DNA of 13,671 nucleotides from an uncultured Clostridia bacterium. Lineage in GTDB: Bacteria; Bacillota; Clostridia; Oscillospirales; Ruminococcaceae. Every line of letters begins with the position of its first letter. The first letter of the stretch is position 1. The position numbers and the translations under genes were made by a program. The notes under the pieces were generated by a model. The model was not told the origin of the DNA, searched no databases, and saw only the letters and a program-made list of their open reading frames with translations. Below, piece after piece: positions 6,679 to 13,631 of this stretch. The stretch lies in contig CAMWRN010000039.1 of the NCBI GenBank assembly GCA_947176675.1, forward strand, positions 1 to 13,671, written 5' to 3'.

Positions 6679-7506
6679 ATGAAAACAGCATTATCGATCG
6701 CTGGCAGTGACTGCAGCGGAGGCGCCGGTATTCAGGCTGATATAAAGACAATGACCATGAACGGCGTTTACGCCATGAGCGCGGTAACGGCTCTTACGGC
6801 GCAGAACACCACAGGCGTATCGGGAATATCGGAAGTCTCCCCCGAATTTTTGAAAAGTCAGATCGACATGATCTTCGGGGACATTTACCCCGACGCGGTG
6901 AAGATCGGCATGGTCTCTTCCGCGGAGCTTATCGGCGTAATTGCCGAGCGGCTTACGTTCTACGGAGCGAAAAATATCGTGGTCGATCCCGTTATGGTTG
7001 CCACAAGCGGTTCAAAGCTGCTTAAAACCGATGCAGTTTCCGCTTTGATGAAAGAGCTTCTTCCTCTTGCGGCAGTGGCGACTCCAAACATTCCCGAAGC
7101 GGAAATTCTGTCCGGCATGACTATCCGCACACGGGAGGACATGGAGTTTGCCGCGAAAAAGATCGCCGAAGAAAATTCCTGTGCTGTGCTTTTAAAGGGC
7201 GGACATTCCCTTAGCGACGCGGACGACGTTCTTTACAGCAACGGCGCGGCAAGATGGTTCAGCGGCAGACGCATTGACAATCCCAACACCCACGGCACAG
7301 GCTGTACGTTGTCAAGCGCGATAGCGGCAAATCTGGCAAAAGGATTTTCCCTTGAGGAATCGGTGGAAAGAGCCAAGGAGTATATTTCCGAAGCTCTGGC
7401 CGCAATGCTCGATCTGGGAAAGGGGAGCGGACCTATGAACCACGCTTTCGGTCTTGTCGGAAAATTTTCGGAAGAAAAAACTGAATACACAAAAGGAGAA
7501 CTGTAA
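6679..7506 (+). CDS. thiD: Bifunctional hydroxymethylpyrimidine / phosphomethylpyrimidine kinase
   Basis: ThiD phosphorylates HMP to HMP-P and then to HMP-PP, the pyrimidine substrate of ThiE. The 275 residues open with ALSIAGSDCSGGAGIQADIKT, the family signature. DPVMVATSG (103-111) lines the active site, LKGGH (172-176) follows, and NTHGTGCTLSSA (203-214) carries the anion hole and Cys209. AAAGGAG (6664-6670) lies 8 nt before the ATG. The stop codon ends one base before the thiC start, so the two genes are probably translated together. ThiC supplies HMP-P directly, so the second phosphorylation is the essential one here; the first would serve HMP salvage. Confidence 0.97.
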   Translation: MKTALSIAGSDCSGGAGIQADIKTMTMNGVYAMSAVTALTAQNTTGVSGISEVSPEFLKSQIDMIFGDIYPDAVKIGMVSSAELIGVIAERLTFYGAKNIVVDPVMVATSGSKLLKTDAVSALMKELLPLAAVATPNIPEAEILSGMTIRTREDMEFAAKKIAEENSCAVLLKGGHSLSDADDVLYSNGAARWFSGRRIDNPNTHGTGCTLSSAIAANLAKGFSLEESVERAKEYISEALAAMLDLGKGSGPMNHAFGLVGKFSEEKTEYTKGEL

Positions 7507-7507
7507 A

Positions 7508-8818
7508 ATGAGTACCCAAGCTTACAAAACACAAATGGAAGCCGCACGGAAAGGCATTGTCACCCGCGAATTGAAAATCGTGGCGGAAAAGGAGAAAATG
7601 ACCGTTGAGGAGCTTATGCCGCTGGTTGCAAGCGGAAAGGTCGTTATTCCGGCAAACAGGAATCACGCCTGCCTCGACCCTGAGGGAGTGGGTTCTATGC
7701 TCCGCACAAAAATAAACGTAAATCTCGGCGTTTCCCGTGACTGCAAGGATTACGACATTGAGATGAAAAAAGTCATGTCCGCCGTCGATCTGGGTGCGGA
7801 GGCTATCATGGACTTGTCCAGCCATGGCAACACACAGCCGTTCCGTCAAAAGCTGACGGCAGAGTGTCCTGCCATGATAGGAACTGTTCCCGTGTACGAC
7901 AGCGTTATTCATTATCAGCGCGACCTTGACACCCTTACCGCAAAGGATTTTATCGACGTTGTGCGTCTTCATGCGCAGGACGGAGTGGACTTCGTTACTC
8001 TTCACTGCGGAATTACCCGCAAGACCATTGATCAGATACGAAAGCACAAGCGGAAAATGAATATCGTTTCCCGCGGAGGTTCGCTGGTTTTTGCATGGAT
8101 GTGCATGACCGGAAATGAAAATCCTTTCTATGAATACTATGATGAAATTCTCGATATTTGCAGGGAGTATGACGTTACCGTTTCTTTAGGCGACGCCTGC
8201 CGTCCCGGCTGTCTTGCCGACGCGACGGACGTTTGCCAGATAGAGGAACTTGTTTGTCTGGGAGAGCTTACCAAACGCGCATGGGAGAAGGACGTTCAGG
8301 TCATGGTGGAGGGTCCCGGACACGTTCCCATGGATCAGATCGCGGCGAATATGAAGGTTCAGCAAACCATATGCATGGGAGCGCCGTTCTACGTTCTGGG
8401 GCCTCTCGTTACGGACATTGCCCCCGGTTACGACCACATCACGGGAGCTATCGGCGGAGCTATCGCTGCAATGAACGGAGCGGCGTTCTTGTGCTATGTC
8501 ACCCCTGCGGAGCATTTGGCTTTGCCTAATGTTGACGACGTTAAGCAGGGCATTATCGCAAGCAGGATAGCAGCCCATGCCGCTGATATAGCAAAGGGAG
8601 TCCGCGGTGCAAGAGATATTGACGACCGTATGGGAGACGCCCGCCGCGCACTCGACTGGGACGCTCAATGGGAATGCGCTCTCGATCCCGAAACCGCAAA
8701 AGCCATAAGAGCCGACCGTTCCCCGGAGCATGACGACACCTGCTCAATGTGCGGAAAATTCTGCGCTGTGCGGAGCATGAACAAAGCGCTGAACGGCGAA
8801 CATATTGATATCCTTTAA
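7508..8818 (+). CDS. thiC: Phosphomethylpyrimidine synthase ThiC
   Basis: ThiC is a non-canonical radical-SAM enzyme that rearranges aminoimidazole ribotide to HMP-P, the committed pyrimidine step. At 436 residues it is the short form common in anaerobes. Core motifs include RTKINVNLGVS (66-76), MDLSSHGNT, SRGGSL, SLGDACRPG, VEGPGHVPMDQI and GPLVTDIAPGYDHI. The C-terminal iron-sulfur ligands are in DDTCSMCGKFCAVRSMN, with Cys412, Cys415 and Cys419. The spacing is therefore CX2CX3C rather than the CX2CX4C of the long E. coli-type enzyme. I chose the ATG at 7508 because AAAGGAG (7493-7499) lies 8 nt upstream; a longer frame from 7454 overlaps thiD and adds non-conserved residues. It is the last gene of the operon. 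Confidence 0.97.
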   Translation: MSTQAYKTQMEAARKGIVTRELKIVAEKEKMTVEELMPLVASGKVVIPANRNHACLDPEGVGSMLRTKINVNLGVSRDCKDYDIEMKKVMSAVDLGAEAIMDLSSHGNTQPFRQKLTAECPAMIGTVPVYDSVIHYQRDLDTLTAKDFIDVVRLHAQDGVDFVTLHCGITRKTIDQIRKHKRKMNIVSRGGSLVFAWMCMTGNENPFYEYYDEILDICREYDVTVSLGDACRPGCLADATDVCQIEELVCLGELTKRAWEKDVQVMVEGPGHVPMDQIAANMKVQQTICMGAPFYVLGPLVTDIAPGYDHITGAIGGAIAAMNGAAFLCYVTPAEHLALPNVDDVKQGIIASRIAAHAADIAKGVRGARDIDDRMGDARRALDWDAQWECALDPETAKAIRADRSPEHDDTCSMCGKFCAVRSMNKALNGEHIDIL

Positions 8819-8827
8819 GATTTATAT

Positions 8828-8861
8828 AAAAATCCGCGCCGTCTGTATGGCGCGGATTTTT
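8828..8861. terminator. Bidirectional terminator after thiC
   Basis: AAAAATCCGCGCC (8828-8840) and GGCGCGGATTTTT (8849-8861) form a perfect 13-bp stem with an 8-nt loop. The A and T runs in the arms make it an intrinsic terminator in both directions, ending the thi operon and the convergent gene at 8876. Confidence 0.92.
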
Positions 8862-8875
8862 AAATGTCAGTCTGT

Positions 8876-9409
8876 TTACGAGAATTCGGCATGACTCTTT
8901 CGGTAATTGTCATTGTCTTTTTGGGCAAGCTCGCTCTGAACACCCGCAAGCTGTTTTTGAAGCTTTGCGGCTTCTTCGTCGGAAGCGGAACGAAGCTGCT
9001 GTTCAAGACGTTCCGCTTTTTCTCTGAGCCGTTTCAGCTCCCTGTCTACCTTGCCGGTATCGCAGACGCATTGTTCCGACTTGGATTTTTCCTTTTCGGG
9101 TTCGTCCGCCTTGTCAGGCTCGTCAGGTTTGTCCGCGGATTTATCCTCCTGCTTATCGGGCTTGTTTGCGGAATTGCTTTCGGGACTGTCAAACTTTATT
9201 CCGGGATTGCCGTTTTCGTCCTGCTTCATACTGTAGAGTCCGATCGGTTCGTCCTTTTCGGAGGGAATGTACTCATCCCGCTTAATGCTTCGGTTGCCTT
9301 CCTCGTCGGGAAGCTTCTCCTGCTTTTTCATGGCAGACTGCGCGGTCTTTTGAACTTGCTGCAAGTTCGCTTGCTTCATAATATCAATGCCGTTGTTTGC
9401 AATTTTCAT
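8876..9409 (-). CDS. Hypothetical charged coiled-coil protein
   Basis: I do not recognise a named family with confidence. The 177-residue protein is soluble, with no signal peptide or membrane segment. It opens with MKIANNGIDIMKQANLQQVQ, a helical start. A middle segment, YIPSEKDEPIGLYSMKQD (47-64), looks like a conserved short motif. A low-complexity Lys/Asp/Glu/Pro stretch with repeated KPD and DEP units follows (83-111), then CVC (114-116), then a predicted coiled coil (119-166). The overall plan recalls clostridial FlxA-like hypothetical proteins, but that is a resemblance only. The start is well supported by AAGGGAGG upstream of the ATG at 9409. The gene has its own promoter overlapped by a palindrome, which suggests specific regulation. 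Confidence 0.75.
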   Translation of the reverse strand: MKIANNGIDIMKQANLQQVQKTAQSAMKKQEKLPDEEGNRSIKRDEYIPSEKDEPIGLYSMKQDENGNPGIKFDSPESNSANKPDKQEDKSADKPDEPDKADEPEKEKSKSEQCVCDTGKVDRELKRLREKAERLEQQLRSASDEEAAKLQKQLAGVQSELAQKDNDNYRKSHAEFS

Positions 9410-9429
9410 TGGTATACCTCCCTTCCTGC

Positions 9430-9449
9430 GGTTCTAATTTGATAGAACC
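9430..9449 (-). promoter_or_regulatory. Leader hairpin of the 8876-9409 gene
   Basis: GGTTCTA (9430-9436) and TAGAACC (9443-9449) form a perfect 7-bp inverted repeat between the predicted transcription start and the ribosome site. It could be a second operator site, as it shares TTCTA/TAGAA with the promoter palindrome next to it, or an mRNA 5' hairpin. Confidence 0.45.
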
Positions 9450-9455
9450 TTACTG

Positions 9456-9489
9456 GTTATATTCTACCACAATAGAATATAACTGTCAA
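9456..9489 (-). promoter_or_regulatory. Promoter with overlapping 11-bp palindromic operator
   Basis: On the minus strand TTGACA (9489-9484) and TAGAAT (9466-9461) are spaced exactly 17 bp apart, a near-consensus sigma-A promoter for the gene at 8876-9409. The inverted repeat GTTATATTCTA (9456-9466) / TAGAATATAAC (9473-9483) fills the spacer and the -10. This is the usual place for a repressor to block RNA polymerase. The regulator is unknown. Confidence 0.75.
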
Positions 9490-9525
9490 TACTTCCAAGT
9501 AAAATTTCACAGCAGCAAAACATAA

Positions 9526-9557
9526 ACCGCGCAGGAAATCTGATTTCCACGCGCGGT
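9526..9557 (-). terminator. Terminator of the sigma-serpin operon
   Basis: ACCGCGC (9526-9532) pairs with GCGCGGT (9551-9557), enclosing a second stem GGAAATC/GATTTCC (9534-9548). On the minus strand it is followed by TTATGTTTTG. It lies 22 nt past the serpin stop codon. The position fits an intrinsic terminator, although the T-tract is interrupted. Confidence 0.7.
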
Positions 9558-9579
9558 ATTTTCAAGCCTCATGGACTGT

Positions 9580-11160
9580 TTAAGGCTCGTAAACAGTGCC
9601 GACAAACAGCGGCTGATTCGTGTCGCTCATTATCACAAATATGAACGGTCTGTCAAGTGTAAAATAAATTTCGTCTTCTGGAGGCATGGCATCTCCATCT
9701 GCGACCATTTGGGTAAATGCTGCGGCAGTACAACCCTCTTCGTCGATCTGCACGCGGGCGGCATGCTTTGCGTCCGAAACGCAAATGCCGTCCATATCCT
9801 CGGTAAGCGGTGAAAAATCCGAAACGGCGGAATCGAAAACGTCAATTATGCCCAGCTTTTTCAGACCGTCGGCAAGATTCAGCTCCGAGGACACATCAAA
9901 CTTAGGCACGGAATAATGTACAATTATTTGCTTTGATTTTTCCCAGCCGTAGTCGTCTTTGACCATACCAAGGTATTCTCCCGAAGCAAGCACGTCGTCA
10001 ACGGTCTTGTCCTCGTCGGGAAGTATCAGCCACATTGCTCCTCCGTCCGCAAACGCCAGCCATACCGCGCCGTAATCCTCACCCCAGAAGTACGGACCGT
10101 AATCGTTGGTGTTGTTCATGAACTCAGTTTCAATATCTGCGTCGGGACTGTGAAATGTTTTATAGTCGTTGTTTTCGGGTGAAAACTGACTGTTCCACTT
10201 AGCGCGGAAATAAACCGTTGAGCAAAGGGATATTACCGTTTCGGGGTCAAGTGCAACATTTTTTACCGAGTCGCCCAGAAGACCTCCTGTCTGCTTGTTT
10301 AGCCAGTCCCTAAGGGCGGCGGTCATATATTTCGAGGACATATCCCCGCGGTAAGAGGCTGCGCGGTAGCTGTCTGCAAGCCTGTTGACCGTCTCCTCAT
10401 TGAATGCTGCGCTCTCGTTCAGCCACAGGGAATTTGCAAGTATGGAGGTCGTCGCGCCGTCGTTGCGGTAATTGGCTTTCCACATATTTTCTGCCTGTTC
10501 TCTCAGGGACTCGATACTATCCGAACCGATTAAATCCAATATCTGACTGCGGCTGTTTCCGTCAGCGGTCTCCGCAAGCATGGCAAGAGCCATGTACACG
10601 TTAACGGGAGAATACACGCGGTTCTCCCCGTCCGAACCTATCAGGAACTCGCTTACCGTAGATTGGAAGAAACTGTTCAAAGTGTCATCAACGTTTTTTC
10701 CCGCCTGTCTGCGCTCGATACTCTGCTCATACCAAGGGTCATAGTACAGGGCGGCAAGTTCGTCCTGCCAAACGCCGTTCTCATCGAAGCAGTCGTCTTC
10801 ATTAGGATAATGTGCCATTACCGGATACTCTGCTTCCGCAAGCGTCTCCACATGAACGGAAAGATCACTGCTTTCCATGCCCTCAAGTGAACCTGGTAAT
10901 GAAGTTTCCGAACTGTCAATTGAAATATTTCCGTTTTCGCCGCCGCCGAGAACCAATGCTCCTACAACAGCCACACAAGCTGCCGCCGAAACTACAGGTA
11001 TCCAAAGTTTTTTTCCACTGCGTATAACTCCTATTTCTGTTTTTGCGTTTCTGATTTCCTTATTTCCGGATATCCTTTTTTCGTCTGCTTCTGCAACTAT
11101 CTCCTCATCCACCTGACCTATTGCATCGCTTATTTTTTCAGCTTTTTCCGATTTTCTCAT
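9580..11160 (-). CDS. Transmembrane serpin with anti-sigma-like N-terminus
   Basis: Residues 1-50 are a charged cytoplasmic segment (EKISDAIGQVDEEIV) like those at the N-termini of clostridial anti-sigma-type membrane proteins; 52-72 is one membrane helix; 73-155 is a linker. Residues 160-526 form an extracellular serpin domain, a suicide inhibitor fold for serine or cysteine proteases. FTLDRPFIFVI (500-510) matches the serpin signature. The reactive loop begins EEGCTAAAFT (474-483), a near-consensus inhibitory hinge. Counting from the hinge and aligning Pro493-Pro494 with P3'-P4' puts P1 at Asp490. Its ATG overlaps the sigma stop codon (ATGA), so the pair is translationally coupled. Inference: a sigma-factor regulator whose sensor is a serpin. 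Direct sigma binding is not shown by the sequence; a simple surface-anchored inhibitor is the alternative. Confidence 0.88.
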   Translation of the reverse strand: MRKSEKAEKISDAIGQVDEEIVAEADEKRISGNKEIRNAKTEIGVIRSGKKLWIPVVSAAACVAVVGALVLGGGENGNISIDSSETSLPGSLEGMESSDLSVHVETLAEAEYPVMAHYPNEDDCFDENGVWQDELAALYYDPWYEQSIERRQAGKNVDDTLNSFFQSTVSEFLIGSDGENRVYSPVNVYMALAMLAETADGNSRSQILDLIGSDSIESLREQAENMWKANYRNDGATTSILANSLWLNESAAFNEETVNRLADSYRAASYRGDMSSKYMTAALRDWLNKQTGGLLGDSVKNVALDPETVISLCSTVYFRAKWNSQFSPENNDYKTFHSPDADIETEFMNNTNDYGPYFWGEDYGAVWLAFADGGAMWLILPDEDKTVDDVLASGEYLGMVKDDYGWEKSKQIIVHYSVPKFDVSSELNLADGLKKLGIIDVFDSAVSDFSPLTEDMDGICVSDAKHAARVQIDEEGCTAAAFTQMVADGDAMPPEDEIYFTLDRPFIFVIMSDTNQPLFVGTVYEP

Positions 11161-11729
11161 ACCGAAAATCCCTCCTTTTCCAACTCCTTTCGCAGTCCCT
11201 CACGGGCGCGGAAAAGTATGCTTTTTACCTTTGATTCGCTCATTCCGAAGTACTCGGAAATGGTTTTGATGCTGTCGCAGAAATAATACCGAAGCATAAA
11301 GGTGTTCCGCATTTCCTCGCTGCAATTATGCAGATATCTGCTGATTATTTCCGCAAGCAGGGAAATTTCCGCTTCCTCCTCCGGCGAACCCTTTTGCGGA
11401 ACACATTCCCCCAGCTCGTCCAATGACAGCTCATACTCGGTGATTCTGTTTTTTCCGCCTCTCTTTGCGCTTAGCTTTTTCCGCAGACGGTCAATAGAAA
11501 GCTCCCTCGTTATCTTTCCCAGATAGTACCGCAAACGTGCGGGCAAATGCGGCGGTATAGAATTCCACGCCTTGAAATATGTGTCGTTGACGCATTCTCC
11601 GCTGTCCTCTCTGTTTCCGAGAATATTCAGCGCGATCGTCAGAAGATACCCCGAATATTTCAGCTCTGTCTGCCTGACAGCGTTTTCGTCACGGTTCAGG
11701 AACAAATCTATTATTTGTTTGTCCTCCAC
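11157..11729 (-). CDS. ECF-type RNA polymerase sigma factor
   Basis: A 190-residue sigma-70 family protein of the extracytoplasmic-function type, directing RNA polymerase to a stress or envelope regulon. Region 2 covers about 20-88 (LTIALNILGNREDSGECVNDTY, then YYLGKITRELSIDRLRKK). Region 4 covers about 125-182, with a helix-turn-helix in TISEYFGMSESKVKSILFRARE. The start is GTG at 11729 behind a strong AAGGAGG 8 nt upstream; no better start is present. The stop codon overlaps the start of the serpin gene by the ATGA arrangement, typical of a sigma factor and its membrane regulator. The target promoter cannot be read with confidence. The gene is intact, unlike the sigma remnant at 27-644. Confidence 0.93.
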   Translation of the reverse strand: MEDKQIIDLFLNRDENAVRQTELKYSGYLLTIALNILGNREDSGECVNDTYFKAWNSIPPHLPARLRYYLGKITRELSIDRLRKKLSAKRGGKNRITEYELSLDELGECVPQKGSPEEEAEISLLAEIISRYLHNCSEEMRNTFMLRYYFCDSIKTISEYFGMSESKVKSILFRAREGLRKELEKEGFSV

Positions 11730-11750
11730 TTTGACCCCCTCCTTTTGCCT

Positions 11751-11785
11751 AAAAAATACGGTCTATAATTAATACCGTATTTTTT
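11751..11785. promoter_or_regulatory. 12-bp perfect inverted repeat upstream of the sigma gene
   Basis: AAAAAATACGGT (11751-11762) and ACCGTATTTTTT (11774-11785) are exact reverse complements around an 11-nt AT-rich centre, ending about 20 nt before the sigma start codon. It could be an attenuator or terminator hairpin in the leader, or an operator at the sigma promoter. No clean sigma-A promoter is visible nearby; a self-recognised ECF promoter in this region is possible but not demonstrable. Confidence 0.6.
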
Positions 11786-11819
11786 TCGGAAAGGTTGTAT
11801 ATTTCAGAAAAATTTTTAT

Positions 11820-11860
11820 AAAAAGGCGGACGTTTCCGAATTTTCCCGAAAATATCCGCC
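11820..11860 (-). terminator. Terminator of the htrA-type gene
   Basis: On the minus strand GGCGGA (11860-11855) pairs with TCCGCC (11830-11825), enclosing an inner stem ATTTTC/GAAAAT (11840-11853), and is followed by TTTTT (11824-11820). It lies 10 nt past the protease stop codon, so the protease and the sigma-serpin pair are probably separate transcripts. Confidence 0.75.
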
Positions 11861-11870
11861 GTTCAAATAT

Positions 11871-13628
11871 TCAGTTGATAATATCTCTGCTGAAAAAGTC
11901 CTCGTTTTCGGTGGTAACGTTATATCCGGAAATTGACGAAGTATCGGCAACAAGTTCAAGCTCCGCGTCAAAAAAATCCGTCTCTCCGGTTACTTCCTTT
12001 CGGAATACGGATATGGTGATAACATCTCCGGGGATTTTGTCCGCCAGTACCTCCGATATCTCGCTTGCTCCAAAAACTCGCTGACCGTCTATATGAGTTA
12101 TCACGTCATACGGCTTTAGTCCGGCATAGATCGCACCGCTGCGAGGGTCGATCTCCATTACGCAAAGTCCGGCAGGTATCCCGTAGCCGTTCGCAGCCGC
12201 GTCTCCGATGGACACATAGGTTATGCCCACTCTTGTCCGCGTGGAAACGTATCCGTTCGCGATCAGATCCTCCGCGATGGGTACAGCGTCATCTATCGCA
12301 ATGCAGAACCCTATATTTTCATAGGTTTCGTGATTCATCAGCGCAACCGCAACGCCCACTACCTGACCGTACATATTGACCAGTGCGCCGCCGGAATTTC
12401 CCGGGTTGAGAGCCGCGTCGGACTGTATGCAGTTTATGGTGGAACTGCTGATGTAGTCGGTGTCTATTTCGCGTCCCAGACCCGTAACGTGACCGTAAGT
12501 GACCGTATTCTCAAAGCCGCCGCCCGCTCCAGCAAGAGCGACCTCCTCGCCTATTTCGAGTGTTGAGGACGTTCCTATCTGCGCAGGTGTAAGCCCTGTC
12601 TTGTTTACCTTTATGACCGCAAGGTCGCTTTTTTTGTCAATGCCCACAATGACCGCTTCGCTTTCGCCGTCGCCGTAAAATCCCACAGAAAGTTTTTTTG
12701 CGCCGTCAACAACGTGAGCGTTTGTGAGAATGTAACCGTCCTCGGTGAGGATTATTCCCGACCCCGATGATATCGGCGCATATGGGATATCGTCGAAAAC
12801 CTTTATCTGCACCTGAGAGGGGAGAATAGTTTTTGCGACTCCAATCGATGTGAGCAGTCCCGATTCCTTGTCGGCGTAAAGCTCGTCGTCAAGCTGCGGC
12901 TTATCCGCAGTGGGAAGATCGATAATAACGTGTTCGGCTTTTTGGGTTTCGGCAAGATTGTCGAATTTGCTTTCGCTGCCATTGTTGGGGAGTTCGTCCG
13001 AAGCGCCTGCGGCAATTTTTACCGCCAGTACAACGACTGCCGCAAACATCAGCACCACTGCCGAAACAAGCGACCAGAAGCAGCCGCCCGAGAATTTCTT
13101 CTTGGTCGGTGCGGACTGCGGCGGCATCGGAGGAGGATAACTTCCCTGCACCTGTCCCTGCTGAGGCACATACTGCGGCGCGCCGGTATCGCCGAAATTT
13201 TGTGTAAAATGCGGCGTTCCGCCCTGCTGCATTTGCTGCCCCTGCGGATACTGCTGCTGACCGAACTGCCCGGATTGTCCCTGATGAATGTTAGAGCCAT
13301 TCGGAACGGTCTGGGGAGAATACGGATTCGGTGCGGCGTTTTGGAACGGATAAGCCGCTCCCGAAATGTTTTGTGTTTGCTGTGCAGACTGAGTATTCTG
13401 CGCCGCCTGCGAAGCTTGCGCAGACCATTCGTCGGCAGCGGGAGTGCCGTACGATCCATTGTGATTAAGCTGTATTCCTGCCGAGGAGTCCGTTACCGAA
13501 TTCTGCAAGTCCCGAAGAGTATGCTGCTCCGTATCGGCGCTTTTTTCTTCGCCTATCGGATCGCCGCTGTTCGGATTTTCTGAATTGTTTGAGTCTGCGG
13601 CAATGTTTTCATCAAAATTGTTATCCAT
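11871..13628 (-). CDS. Membrane-anchored HtrA/DegP-type serine protease with PDZ domain
   Basis: An S1C-family protease of envelope quality control, anchored with its catalytic domain outside. Numbering from the ATG at 13628 (585 residues): 1-170 is a disordered Gln/Pro/Gly/Asn-rich cytoplasmic region; about 184-208 is a membrane helix after a TKKKF positive patch; about 255-455 is the trypsin-like domain with His305 (TNAHVV), Asp335 (KSDLAVIKV) and Ser412 (NPGNSGGAL); about 464-560 is a PDZ domain. The triad is complete. The start MDNNFDEN is plausible, but the native upstream DNA is missing: only three bases separate it from sequencing adapter, so the ribosome site and promoter are not visible. 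The frame continues into adapter as MYKRQ, which is artefact. The nearby ECF sigma and membrane regulator recall DegS/sigma-E pairing; a functional link is inference. Confidence 0.93.
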   Translation of the reverse strand: MDNNFDENIAADSNNSENPNSGDPIGEEKSADTEQHTLRDLQNSVTDSSAGIQLNHNGSYGTPAADEWSAQASQAAQNTQSAQQTQNISGAAYPFQNAAPNPYSPQTVPNGSNIHQGQSGQFGQQQYPQGQQMQQGGTPHFTQNFGDTGAPQYVPQQGQVQGSYPPPMPPQSAPTKKKFSGGCFWSLVSAVVLMFAAVVVLAVKIAAGASDELPNNGSESKFDNLAETQKAEHVIIDLPTADKPQLDDELYADKESGLLTSIGVAKTILPSQVQIKVFDDIPYAPISSGSGIILTEDGYILTNAHVVDGAKKLSVGFYGDGESEAVIVGIDKKSDLAVIKVNKTGLTPAQIGTSSTLEIGEEVALAGAGGGFENTVTYGHVTGLGREIDTDYISSSTINCIQSDAALNPGNSGGALVNMYGQVVGVAVALMNHETYENIGFCIAIDDAVPIAEDLIANGYVSTRTRVGITYVSIGDAAANGYGIPAGLCVMEIDPRSGAIYAGLKPYDVITHIDGQRVFGASEISEVLADKIPGDVITISVFRKEVTGETDFFDAELELVADTSSISGYNVTTENEDFFSRDIIN

Positions 13629-13631
13629 AAA

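Noticed and set aside
7454..7507. Upstream start for thiC inside thiD
   Set aside because: The added residues are not ThiC-like, and the ribosome site at 7493-7499 fits the ATG at 7508.
8186..8731. 181-residue frame opposite thiC
   Set aside because: Shadow of a highly conserved gene; composition and lack of start signals argue against it.
12925..13250. Tandem repeat or CRISPR-like array in the Gln/Pro-rich part of the protease gene
   Set aside because: The similar triplets (CTG, TGC) reflect Gln- and Pro-rich coding, with no regular repeat and spacer structure.
12930..13583. 217-residue plus-strand frame opposite the HtrA gene
   Set aside because: Arg/Leu-rich antisense product of the Gln/Pro-rich region with no ribosome site or motif.
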